In this document: positions 52,416 to 59,565 of the stretch, in pieces
Position numbering within the stretch: the stretch's first letter is position 1
How the letters are laid out: every line of letters begins with the position of its first letter
Origin: Lactobacillus sp. CBA3606
Lineage (GTDB): Bacteria; Bacillota; Bacilli; Lactobacillales; Lactobacillaceae
Direction: 5' to 3'
NCBI RefSeq assembly: GCF_002970935.1
Contig: NZ_CP027194.1
Coordinates: 1,550,001 to 1,614,000 of the forward strand
Length of the DNA stretch: 64,000 bases
The notes under the pieces: generated by a model
What the model was told of the DNA's origin: nothing
The model's database searches: none
The model's input: only the letters and a program-made list of their open reading frames with translations
Program-made: the position numbers and the translations under genes

Positions 52416-53189
52416 TCATGATCCTGGAAACATAACCCTAACATCATTTATTTTCATCTTTTCAATGAATAGTTTATCGGGCTTTTTATCAGTTATTAAA
52501 ATTGACCATGCCGATAATTCAGCCAGTTTAATATAATCTGAATTGTCATGTCGAAACTTAGTATGATCTGCTAACAATATACTTTCACGCGCATTTTCCA
52601 CCATTTGCCGCTTAATAGTTGCTTGTTCAACATCTGCCATATAGGCTCCCGAAATATCTAAGGTACTGCATGACATAATTGCAAGTTGTGGGCGAAACAT
52701 TGCGATATCTTGAAGTGTATGACTGCCTAATATCGAATCAGAATTAGCACGTAATTGCCCACCAGTTAAAAATACATTTAAATTTGTCATTGAATTGGCA
52801 GCCACTGTAAACTGCAAATTATTCGTAATAATATTTAAATTTTGATAGTCCATCAAATAATTCGGTAAATGCGCCGCAGTTGTACTTGAATCAATAAACA
52901 TTGCTTGATTATCTTGAATTACTTTAGCTAATAGACGACAGATAACCTTTTTTTCAGCAATATGCTCACGCCTCCGAAATGGTGATGCAAACTCAATATT
53001 AGTATCTTGCAATAACGATACCATACCAAAAGTTCTTTTTATTCGTCCAGATTGTTCTAAGATAATCAGATCCCGACGCATTGTCGAAATACTTTCACTT
53101 GTCAAATCAATTAATCGCTTAACACTAATTCTTGGATGCTTTTTTAGTATCCTCAATATTTGAACCAATCGATCATCTCTATTACTCAT
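52416..53189 (-). CDS. DeoR family transcriptional regulator
   Basis: A 257-residue sugar-phosphate-responsive repressor: N-terminal winged HTH (residues 5-58, RLVQILRILKKHPRISVKRL then SESISTMRRDLIILEQSG) and a DeoR sensor domain (MFIDSSTTAAHL, NIITNNLQ, ILLADHTKF). Divergent from the first galactitol-type PTS operon, which it probably represses until the imported sugar phosphate appears. The frame extends to 53240, but GGAGG 5 nt before ATG 53189 fixes the start. TGAAC repeats lie directly upstream. Confidence 0.9.
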   Translation of the reverse strand: MSNRDDRLVQILRILKKHPRISVKRLIDLTSESISTMRRDLIILEQSGRIKRTFGMVSLLQDTNIEFASPFRRREHIAEKKVICRLLAKVIQDNQAMFIDSSTTAAHLPNYLMDYQNLNIITNNLQFTVAANSMTNLNVFLTGGQLRANSDSILGSHTLQDIAMFRPQLAIMSCSTLDISGAYMADVEQATIKRQMVENARESILLADHTKFRHDNSDYIKLAELSAWSILITDKKPDKLFIEKMKINDVRVMFPGS

Positions 53190-53203
53190 CTTTACCCTCC
53201 AAA

Positions 53204-53262
53204 TGAACATTCTTGAACTATATCCGCCTATTTTGAACATTTAGTTGGAATAATTTTGAATG
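53204..53262. promoter_or_regulatory. TGAAC repeats, candidate DeoR operator
   Basis: Four near-identical elements starting at 53204 (TGAACATTC), 53214 (TGAACTATA), 53234 (TGAACATTT) and 53257 (TGAATGATT), in the same orientation at 10, 20 and 23 nt intervals, about one or two helical turns apart. They sit right upstream of the DeoR gene. Confidence 0.45.
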
Positions 53263-53432
53263 ATTTTCATAATATGTCGAATTGCATACCAATCCGCATA
53301 TAGCCATCATATACTGGTCATTGAAAGCGAATCGGCGAGGGTAATGTGAATAATATTCAATCTATATCACTAATATTAATTAACATATTATCATATCATT
53401 TATTAAAAAAATAAATTTTATCTGTAATCACT

Positions 53433-53489
53433 TTGAAAATTATCAACCAGTTTTTCATTATGGGTTGCCATTAAATGAATCCGCTTTCA
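53433..53489 (+). promoter_or_regulatory. promoter and cre box of the first galactitol-type PTS operon
   Basis: TTGAAA (53433..53438), 17-nt spacer, CATTAT (53456..53461). TGAATCCGCTTTCA (53476..53489), one mismatch from cre, lies just after the predicted start and 24 nt before the EIIA start codon. Confidence 0.65.
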
Positions 53490-53512
53490 AAAGACTATTA
53501 GGAGGACTTCTT

Positions 53513-53974
53513 ATGGATTATCAAACAATGCTTAAACCAGAGTTAATTTTTTTAAATGTTGATGCTGAGGATCGAATTGATTTATATCAGCAAGTAGCAA
53601 AAGAGCTATTGAAACTAGGCTATGTAAAAGACTCTTATGAATCTGCATTAAACCAACGCGAAGATGAATTTCCAACTGGTGTAGTGAGTGATCTAATTTC
53701 AATCGCCTTACCACATGCCAACCCTGAAAACATTTATAAACCGTTTGTATGCGTCGTAACTACTCGAAAACCGATTCCAATGCTTCAAATGGGCTACAAT
53801 ACCGAAGAGCAAGCCAAAGTATTCTTCTTTTTAGGAATTACCCACGCTGATGATCAACTGATTCTCTTACAAAAATTCATGGCTCTAATTCAAGATCCAA
53901 TCTTCGTAAAACATCTTGATAAAATCCATGACAATGCTGAAATGTTCACTTACTTGACCAAAGAATTCAAATAG
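53513..53974 (+). CDS. PTS EIIA component, fructose/mannitol/galactitol type
   Basis: A 153-residue EIIA of the mannitol/fructose type. The phosphorylated His lies in SIALPHANPENI (about residue 67). It receives phosphate from HPr and passes it to the EIIB encoded next. The frame starts at 53465, but AGGAGG 7 nt before ATG 53513 fixes the start. Similar in layout to the EIIA at 57252..57704 but clearly diverged from it. Confidence 0.88.
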   Translation: MDYQTMLKPELIFLNVDAEDRIDLYQQVAKELLKLGYVKDSYESALNQREDEFPTGVVSDLISIALPHANPENIYKPFVCVVTTRKPIPMLQMGYNTEEQAKVFFFLGITHADDQLILLQKFMALIQDPIFVKHLDKIHDNAEMFTYLTKEFK

Positions 53975-54002
53975 TTCAAAAAAAGAAAGGAAGTATCCTA
54001 TT

Positions 54003-54314
54003 ATGGCAAAAATTATTGTTGCTTGTGGAAGTGGCGTCGCTTCAAGCGAGTTAGTTGTTAAGCATATTTCAGATTTTTTTGAAGATCATCACATAACAGG
54101 TGTCGAAGTCGAAGCTACTGACTTTAAAAAATTACCAGATATTTTGGCCAACTATGATATCTATGTTTGGATTGCACGTCCAAGCGAAGAAATTCAGCAA
54201 ATTGTTGACGATAAAAATATTGCTTCAGTCAATGGACTACCAATTTTCACTGGACAAAAACCAGAGATTTCCTACAAGGCTATTATTACTGCCTTAAAAA
54301 GAATGCAATCTTAA
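54003..54314 (+). CDS. PTS EIIB component, galactitol type
   Basis: A 103-residue GatB-like EIIB with the phosphorylated Cys in the N-terminal loop IIVACGSGVASSELVV (about residue 8). It transfers phosphate from EIIA to the incoming sugar at the EIIC. AAAGGAAG precedes ATG 54003; 28 nt after the EIIA gene. Confidence 0.88.
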   Translation: MAKIIVACGSGVASSELVVKHISDFFEDHHITGVEVEATDFKKLPDILANYDIYVWIARPSEEIQQIVDDKNIASVNGLPIFTGQKPEISYKAIITALKRMQS

Positions 54315-54341
54315 CGATGCTCTAATTAGGAGGAACAACTC

Positions 54342-55880
54342 ATGGATGTGTTAAAAACAATCGTTAATTACGTTTTAAATCTCGGAGCACCGGTCTTTGT
54401 ACCGCTAATTATGTTTATTCTAGCTACAATTGCCGGCCTAAAACTCAAAAAATCAGTTTTAGCCGCATTAACTTTAGGGGTCGCCTTCAGTGGCATGACT
54501 TTAGTCGTTAACTATATGATGGATTCAATTTCACCAGCTGCTAAAGCAATGTCTAAAGTTTTCCATCTAAGCTTAAATGCCATTGATGCTGGATGGACCG
54601 GTGTTGCTGCAATTACTTGGTCATATAAATCAGCATTTTTATTCTTCCCATTATTACTTGCAATTAATTTCATCATGCTAACTTTTAATTGGACAAAAAC
54701 GTTAAACGTTGATATGTGGAACGTTTGGAATAAAATTTTTACTTATGTAGTTGTTTTATATTTTACTCACAATGCCTTCTACGGATTTCTAGTTGCCGGT
54801 CTCCAAATTGTACTTGAACTCAAAGCCGGTGACATGTGGCAGCGACACATTGAAGATCTTACTGGAATGCCTGGAGTTACCGTCCCACATTTTGTCACTT
54901 TGTTTGCTGTTATTTTACAACCATTGAACAAATTACTCGATTTCATTCCAGCCATGAATAGACCTTTTGATTCAGCTGCGCTACAAAAGAAAATTGGCGT
55001 CTTTGGTGATAACACCGTCATGGGAGCCATTATCGGAGTATTGCTTGGCTTTGGCGCCGGGTACTCGGTGTCAGGCTCATTAAACTTAGCTATTGAAGCT
55101 GCAACTGCAATGACCTTATTCCCAATGATTTCAAAGCTCTTTATGCAAGCGCTGTCACCAATTGCTGATGCGATGAGTGATTTTATGAAAAAACATTTCA
55201 ATGGTCGTGAATTCTTTATTGGTTTAGATTGGCCAATTTTAGCTGGACGTAACGAACTCTGGGTAACAGTCGTTATTTTAGTACCAATTATGCTAATTTT
55301 CGCCATGATCCTTCCAGGAAATACCGTCTTACCTTTTGCCGGCATTATTAACCTTTCCTTTGTGGTTGCAGCACTCCTACTGACGGGGGCTAATTTACTA
55401 CGTATGTTGGTTCTTGGTGTTATTACTACACCCATCTTTCTGTATGGTGCAACCTACTTTGCACCAGTTATTACCAATCTTGCAAGAACTACTGGAACGG
55501 TTAAAGTTCGTGCAGGCCAACAATTATCTTGGTCGACTTTTGAAGGCCCGGACTTTCGATTATTCTTTGCTAAAGCTTTTACTGGTGAATGGTGGGCCAT
55601 TGCTCTAGTTATTCTTTGGTTATTAGGCTTTGTCTGGCTATATATTGATCAAAACAAGCTTAAATTACCTAGTCAACGTTATACTACTGGCAATAGCTCA
55701 CCGGTCTCAGTAACGACGACAACCTCTAATATTTCAACAGCTGATGTCAATCTTGACGACCTTGATGGACTAGACTTCGGGACTACTTCCCATAATAAAA
55801 AAGCGACATCCGAAAAACAAGCTTCCAATCTTAATGATGTTGATAATATGGATTTTAGTCATGCTTCTAAACAAAAATAA
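54342..55880 (+). CDS. PTS EIIC component, galactitol type, with acidic C-terminal tail
   Basis: A 512-residue GatC-family permease with about ten to twelve helices (residues 1-440), including GAPVFVPLIMFILATIAGL at the start and TGMPGVTVPHFVTLFA. It is longer than its paralogue at 57730..59124 because of a hydrophilic tail of about 65 residues (446-512) with two copies of a short acidic motif, NLDDLDGLDF and NLNDVDNMDF. The tail is cytoplasmic by the usual topology and of unknown use. AGGAGG precedes ATG 54342. Confidence 0.88.
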   Translation: MDVLKTIVNYVLNLGAPVFVPLIMFILATIAGLKLKKSVLAALTLGVAFSGMTLVVNYMMDSISPAAKAMSKVFHLSLNAIDAGWTGVAAITWSYKSAFLFFPLLLAINFIMLTFNWTKTLNVDMWNVWNKIFTYVVVLYFTHNAFYGFLVAGLQIVLELKAGDMWQRHIEDLTGMPGVTVPHFVTLFAVILQPLNKLLDFIPAMNRPFDSAALQKKIGVFGDNTVMGAIIGVLLGFGAGYSVSGSLNLAIEAATAMTLFPMISKLFMQALSPIADAMSDFMKKHFNGREFFIGLDWPILAGRNELWVTVVILVPIMLIFAMILPGNTVLPFAGIINLSFVVAALLLTGANLLRMLVLGVITTPIFLYGATYFAPVITNLARTTGTVKVRAGQQLSWSTFEGPDFRLFFAKAFTGEWWAIALVILWLLGFVWLYIDQNKLKLPSQRYTTGNSSPVSVTTTTSNISTADVNLDDLDGLDFGTTSHNKKATSEKQASNLNDVDNMDFSHASKQK

Positions 55881-55895
55881 TCACGGTGAATTATT

Positions 55896-56141
55896 ATGAA
55901 AACAAATCACAAAAAGAATTCCCTTAAATTGTTCTGGTCATTATTACTTTTTGTAGATGTTCTACTTTTTATCGATGCCTTAAGCACTACTACTATTTGG
56001 GCATGCTTATTGGTTATGATTTTAAGTGAGCTCATCTATTTCAAAGGCAATAAATACCTTTTTGGTGAATTTGATCGTAAACAACAACTAAAACGCGAAC
56101 AACGCAAACAAAAATATTTACAAAACAAAGAATCGGAGTAA
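55896..56141 (+). CDS. small membrane protein of unknown function
   Basis: An 81-residue protein with two hydrophobic stretches (LFWSLLLFVDVLLFIDALS and IWACLLVMILSELIYF, joined by a short turn) and a highly charged Lys/Gln/Arg-rich C-terminus (FDRKQQLKREQRKQKYLQNKESE). I do not recognise the family. It sits 15 nt after the EIIC and 7 nt before the aldolase, with GGTGA before ATG 55896, so it is a true operon member. Opposite charge to the acidic EIIC tail suggests a possible contact, which is conjecture. Confidence 0.7.
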   Translation: MKTNHKKNSLKLFWSLLLFVDVLLFIDALSTTTIWACLLVMILSELIYFKGNKYLFGEFDRKQQLKREQRKQKYLQNKESE

Positions 56142-56148
56142 CGATATT

Positions 56149-56871
56149 ATGACAGAAGAATATGTATTTGAAGCTGAGCGTCGTGATTTAGCAATGGTTT
56201 CAAGAGAGATGTTTAATCGTAAAAATACTAACATTGCTGGAGGTAATATTTCTGTAAAAATCACTGCCTCTCACAATATTGATTTCGGTAGAGTCCACAT
56301 AAAAAAGTATCATGATTATATTATTATGACACCTACTTTTATGTCTGAAGCGTGGTATGGCAAACTAGATGGTGCTCAAATTCTAGTCGTTGATTTAGAA
56401 ACTGGTCAACAAATTGATGGTGTTGGTCGATTAACTCGCGAAATCAACATGCACCTTGAAGCCTATGCCGCCAATCCAGCTATTACCGTTGTTTATCACT
56501 CACATGCTGAAGAATCAATGTTTTGGGCAACCATTGGACAAGATATGCCAAATGTTACAGAAATTACAGCTGTTAATCAGAGTCTCGGAAAAATCCACTG
56601 TTTACCTTATGAACCTGCTTGCTCCAAAGCACTAGCTGATCAAGTCCATACCAGCTTAGTTGACTTAGGTGATGCTGCTTTAGAAAACATCTTTCTATTA
56701 AATAGCCACGGTGTTTTAATTACTTGTACTGATCTACATGCAGCCACTCGTATTCTCGAAACAGTTGAATGGAATGCTAAAATTGCCTATCAACAAACCG
56801 TTTTTAAATCACTTGGCTTATTAAAGAAATATCAATCGTGTGGAAAAAATACGGATGCATTTTTAAATTAA
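56149..56871 (+). CDS. class II aldolase/adducin family protein
   Basis: A 240-residue member of the FucA/RhaD/AraD fold. N-terminal NRKNTNIAGGNISVKI (about residue 22, phosphate loop), zinc ligands in VVYHSHAEESMF (about 119-121) and NSHGVLI (about 184). It would cleave or epimerise the ketose phosphate delivered by the PTS. An aldolase rather than a pentulose epimerase is suggested because it lacks the AraD-type RQHGPFTWG and YYRKHG C-terminus. The substrate is unknown; no isomerase or dehydrogenase accompanies it. CGGAG precedes ATG 56149. Confidence 0.82.
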   Translation: MTEEYVFEAERRDLAMVSREMFNRKNTNIAGGNISVKITASHNIDFGRVHIKKYHDYIIMTPTFMSEAWYGKLDGAQILVVDLETGQQIDGVGRLTREINMHLEAYAANPAITVVYHSHAEESMFWATIGQDMPNVTEITAVNQSLGKIHCLPYEPACSKALADQVHTSLVDLGDAALENIFLLNSHGVLITCTDLHAATRILETVEWNAKIAYQQTVFKSLGLLKKYQSCGKNTDAFLN

Positions 56872-56884
56872 TATGGATTCTATG

Positions 56885-56924
56885 ATATTTGGTGCTGATG
56901 GAGAAATCCGTTAACACCAAATAT
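56885..56924 (+). terminator. hairpin after the aldolase gene
   Basis: Perfect 10-bp stem ATATTTGGTG/CACCAAATAT (56885..56894 with 56915..56924). It lacks a good T run and may be a partial terminator ahead of the stronger one that follows. Confidence 0.5.
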
Positions 56925-56949
56925 TATAGATCCAAAATATCTAGCGCTT

Positions 56950-56990
56950 GTGGTGCACTGAGCTTTTTTAGCTGAGTGCACCACTTTTTA
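56950..56990 (+). terminator. terminator after the first galactitol-type operon
   Basis: 15-nt stem with one mismatch (GTGGTGCACTGAGCT / AGCTGAGTGCACCAC), 5-nt T-rich loop, followed by TTTTTATA. Confidence 0.85.
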
Positions 56991-57059
56991 TAGTGCATTC
57001 CTGAACCATGCTTGACTGTACAAATACTGTTATATCAGCATTTTTTAAATATTATTTAA

Positions 57060-57075
57060 AACAATAACTATTGTT
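57060..57075. promoter_or_regulatory. palindrome upstream of the second PTS operon
   Basis: AACAATAACTATTGTT: 7-bp arms around AC, about 175 nt upstream of the second EIIA gene. A candidate site for the PRD activator encoded in this operon. This 380-nt intergenic region also holds the two terminators above and a cre-like box; no gene is seen in it. Confidence 0.4.
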
Positions 57076-57160
57076 ATCCAATGCACTACCAGTAGTATCA
57101 GCATTGTTCATTTTACGGTAGTTCACCGATTGCACTGAAATCAATCGTTCAAGTTCACTT

Positions 57161-57174
57161 ATAAAGCGTTTTCA
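57161..57174. promoter_or_regulatory. cre-like box before the second PTS operon
   Basis: ATAAAGCGTTTTCA matches the cre consensus at 12 of 14 positions, about 80 nt upstream of the EIIA gene. No clear sigma-A promoter could be placed beside it, in keeping with an activator-dependent promoter. Confidence 0.5.
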
Positions 57175-57251
57175 TTCATGGTTTAATAACAAATGTAAGT
57201 TAAACAAGTGATTTACAATCATTATCAATCTATTAGCTGGGGGGTGTATCT

Positions 57252-57704
57252 ATGAGTATCCTAAATAAAGAGTTGGTTTTTTCACATGTTGATGCCAACG
57301 ATGCTGACGAACTTATTCACTATCTTGCAGAACAATTAAAACAAGCTGGCAAGGTCAAAGATACTTTTGAGCAAGCTATTAAGGATCGTGAAAAAATTTA
57401 TCCAACTGGTTTACCAACTGGAAAAATTGCCGTTGCAATTCCACATACTAATGTTGAATATGTTAACGAGGCTGCGATTGCCTTTGCTACTTTGGCTCAT
57501 CCAATCAAATTTCATAATATGGCAGTAACTGATCAAACAGTTGATGCCCAAATTGTTGTGATGTTAGCAATGAAGAATCCACATAGTCAAATTTCCATGC
57601 TCCAAAAGTTAATGGCCCTTTTTCAAGATCAAACACTATTAGGTCGGTTACAGCAAATTACAGATAACGAGCAATTATTCAAGATTGTATCAGAACATAT
57701 TTGA
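57252..57704 (+). CDS. PTS EIIA component, galactitol type
   Basis: A 150-residue EIIA of the fructose/mannitol/galactitol type with phosphorylated His in VAIPHTNVEYVNEA (about residue 66). First gene of the second galactitol-type PTS operon, which runs A, C, B, regulator, epimerase. GGGGGTG precedes ATG 57252. Confidence 0.9.
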   Translation: MSILNKELVFSHVDANDADELIHYLAEQLKQAGKVKDTFEQAIKDREKIYPTGLPTGKIAVAIPHTNVEYVNEAAIAFATLAHPIKFHNMAVTDQTVDAQIVVMLAMKNPHSQISMLQKLMALFQDQTLLGRLQQITDNEQLFKIVSEHI

Positions 57705-57729
57705 TTAAAGCTAAGGGGGATTATTCACT

Positions 57730-59124
57730 ATGAGTCATATTATTGATTTCATCATGTATATCGTTGGATTAGGACCAACCGTTCTAATTCCGATTGTTAT
57801 GTTGGTGTTCGGGCTAGTTGTCCGTGTACCTTTTACCAAAGCCTTACGTGGTGGTTTGATGGTCGGAATTGGTTTTATCGGTCTAAACGCCACAGTCTCA
57901 ATTTTGACCAATGTCATGAACCCAGCAATTAAGAGCATGATTGCAGTTATGCACTTAAACTTACAAGTTATTGATGTGGGCTGGCCATCTGCTTCTGCCA
58001 TTGCCTATGGGACTGCAGTTGGTGTCAGCATGATTCCACTTGGAATTGCAATCAACATTATCATGTTACTCACTAAGACAACTTCAACGATTGATGTTGA
58101 TATTTGGGATTTTTGGCATTTCGCTTTTAGTGGCTCGTTGGTATATGCCTTAACTAGGGATATCTTATTGAGTTTATTCTTAGCAAGCGTAAACATGATT
58201 GTCATTATGGTTATTGCTGATCGAACTGCGCCACTTTCTGAAAAGTATTTAGGTTTGCCCGGAATTTCTATTCCTCATGGTTATGCTGGATCGTTCGTCC
58301 CAATTGCAATTGTCTTGAACTGGATTCTCGACAAAATTCCAGGCATCAATAAAATCCATTTGGATGCTAAAGGTTTCAATACCAAGTTTGGTTCATGGGG
58401 TGAACCTACTTTACTTGGTTTCTTAATCGGGCTTGTTATTGGTGCATTAGCCTATGGCTTTATTCCTGGTATGACAATTGCTGCTAAGCTCGGCAAAATC
58501 ATGCTAATGGGAGTTACGCTATCAGCTGTTATGATTATCACACCAAAAATGGCTGCCTTATTACTACAAGGGGTTGTACCAGTTTCAACAGCCATTCAAT
58601 CTTATACGCAAAAGAAGTTTTCCGGAAAGCGTAAAATTTACATTGGTATGGATACTGCAGTTGGGATTGGGAGTCCCGTTGTCTTAGCTTGTGCAACTCT
58701 GATGATTCCGGTTGCCTTACTATTCGCTTTCATTTTACCTGGTAACCAATTCTTACCAACAATTGGTTTAGTTGGATTTGTGTTCATGTTCCCATTGATT
58801 GTTTCAATTACTCATGGTGATTTTTTCCGTTCATTCATCATTGGTGCTATTAACGTTATTATTGGCCTCTGGATTGGGACCGATCTGGCACCATTAATTA
58901 CTAAAAGTGCACGTGCCGCTCACTTTACCATTCCAAAGGGTTCATCATTAATTTCAAGTATTGATTACGGTTCCAACCCCTTCCCATGGTTATTCGTCCA
59001 AGTAGCAACACATAAGATTACTGCTTATATCATTGGTTTAGCATTGATTGTGGTACTCTGCTGGTGGAACCACAAGAAAATTGTCGAAGAAGAAAAAGGG
59101 TTGTCAGCAGAAGCTGTCAAATAA
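57730..59124 (+). CDS. PTS EIIC component, galactitol type
   Basis: A 464-residue GatC-family permease, with VLIPIVMLVFGLVVRVPFTKALRGGLMVGIGF at the N-terminus, LGLPGISIPHGYAG (compare LTGMPGVTVPH in the other copy), and WGEPTLLGFLIG. About eleven helices. It lacks the long acidic tail of the first copy. Its order before EIIB differs from the first operon, which runs A, B, C. AAGGGGG precedes ATG 57730. Confidence 0.9.
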   Translation: MSHIIDFIMYIVGLGPTVLIPIVMLVFGLVVRVPFTKALRGGLMVGIGFIGLNATVSILTNVMNPAIKSMIAVMHLNLQVIDVGWPSASAIAYGTAVGVSMIPLGIAINIIMLLTKTTSTIDVDIWDFWHFAFSGSLVYALTRDILLSLFLASVNMIVIMVIADRTAPLSEKYLGLPGISIPHGYAGSFVPIAIVLNWILDKIPGINKIHLDAKGFNTKFGSWGEPTLLGFLIGLVIGALAYGFIPGMTIAAKLGKIMLMGVTLSAVMIITPKMAALLLQGVVPVSTAIQSYTQKKFSGKRKIYIGMDTAVGIGSPVVLACATLMIPVALLFAFILPGNQFLPTIGLVGFVFMFPLIVSITHGDFFRSFIIGAINVIIGLWIGTDLAPLITKSARAAHFTIPKGSSLISSIDYGSNPFPWLFVQVATHKITAYIIGLALIVVLCWWNHKKIVEEEKGLSAEAVK

Positions 59125-59158
59125 CAAAATCAGAATTTAAATTAGGAGTGTATATATT

Positions 59159-59449
59159 ATGAAAAAAATTTTAGTTGCATGTGGTGCCGGTGTCGTTACA
59201 AGTACAGCTGCTATGAACAAATTACAAGAAGAGTTAGCCAACCGTGGTATTTCAACCGACGAATATACATTGGGTCAATCATCCGTTGCTGAAGTCCAAT
59301 CACTTGCTAGTCAATATGATATGGCAATTACAACGACTCAATATGACAACGATGCGATTAAAATCCCTGTCATCAACGGCCTACCACTACTAACAAACAT
59401 TGGTGTTGATACAGTAATTGATAAAGTTGTTTCAGAGTTGGGGCTTTAA
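59159..59449 (+). CDS. PTS EIIB component, galactitol type
   Basis: A 96-residue GatB-like EIIB; the phosphorylated Cys is in ILVACGAGVVTSTAAM (about residue 9). Pairs with the EIIA and EIIC just upstream. TTAGGAG precedes ATG 59159. Followed by a strong terminator, after which the regulator and epimerase genes continue in the same direction. Confidence 0.9.
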   Translation: MKKILVACGAGVVTSTAAMNKLQEELANRGISTDEYTLGQSSVAEVQSLASQYDMAITTTQYDNDAIKIPVINGLPLLTNIGVDTVIDKVVSELGL

Positions 59450-59481
59450 AGGATACGGCTAATAATAACTAGGCATAAGTT

Positions 59482-59523
59482 AATAAAGCCGAATGATTGG
59501 TCTCTCAATCATTCGGCTTTATT
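59482..59523 (+). terminator. terminator after EIIB
   Basis: Perfect 18-bp stem AATAAAGCCGAATGATTG / CAATCATTCGGCTTTATT (59482..59499 with 59506..59523) with a 6-nt loop. It separates the PTS genes from the PRD regulator gene. Confidence 0.88.
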
Positions 59524-59565
59524 GGCTTTAATAGTCACTAAGCATTCACACAGGAGGTACATCGG

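Noticed and set aside
53327-53342. TGAAAGCGAATCGG as a cre box
   Set aside because: Three mismatches at conserved positions; a better box lies at 53476..53489.
54779-55435. Minus-strand open frame of 218 codons within the EIIC gene
   Set aside because: Long antisense shadow of a membrane protein gene, Pro/Lys/Ser-rich translation, no start site signal.
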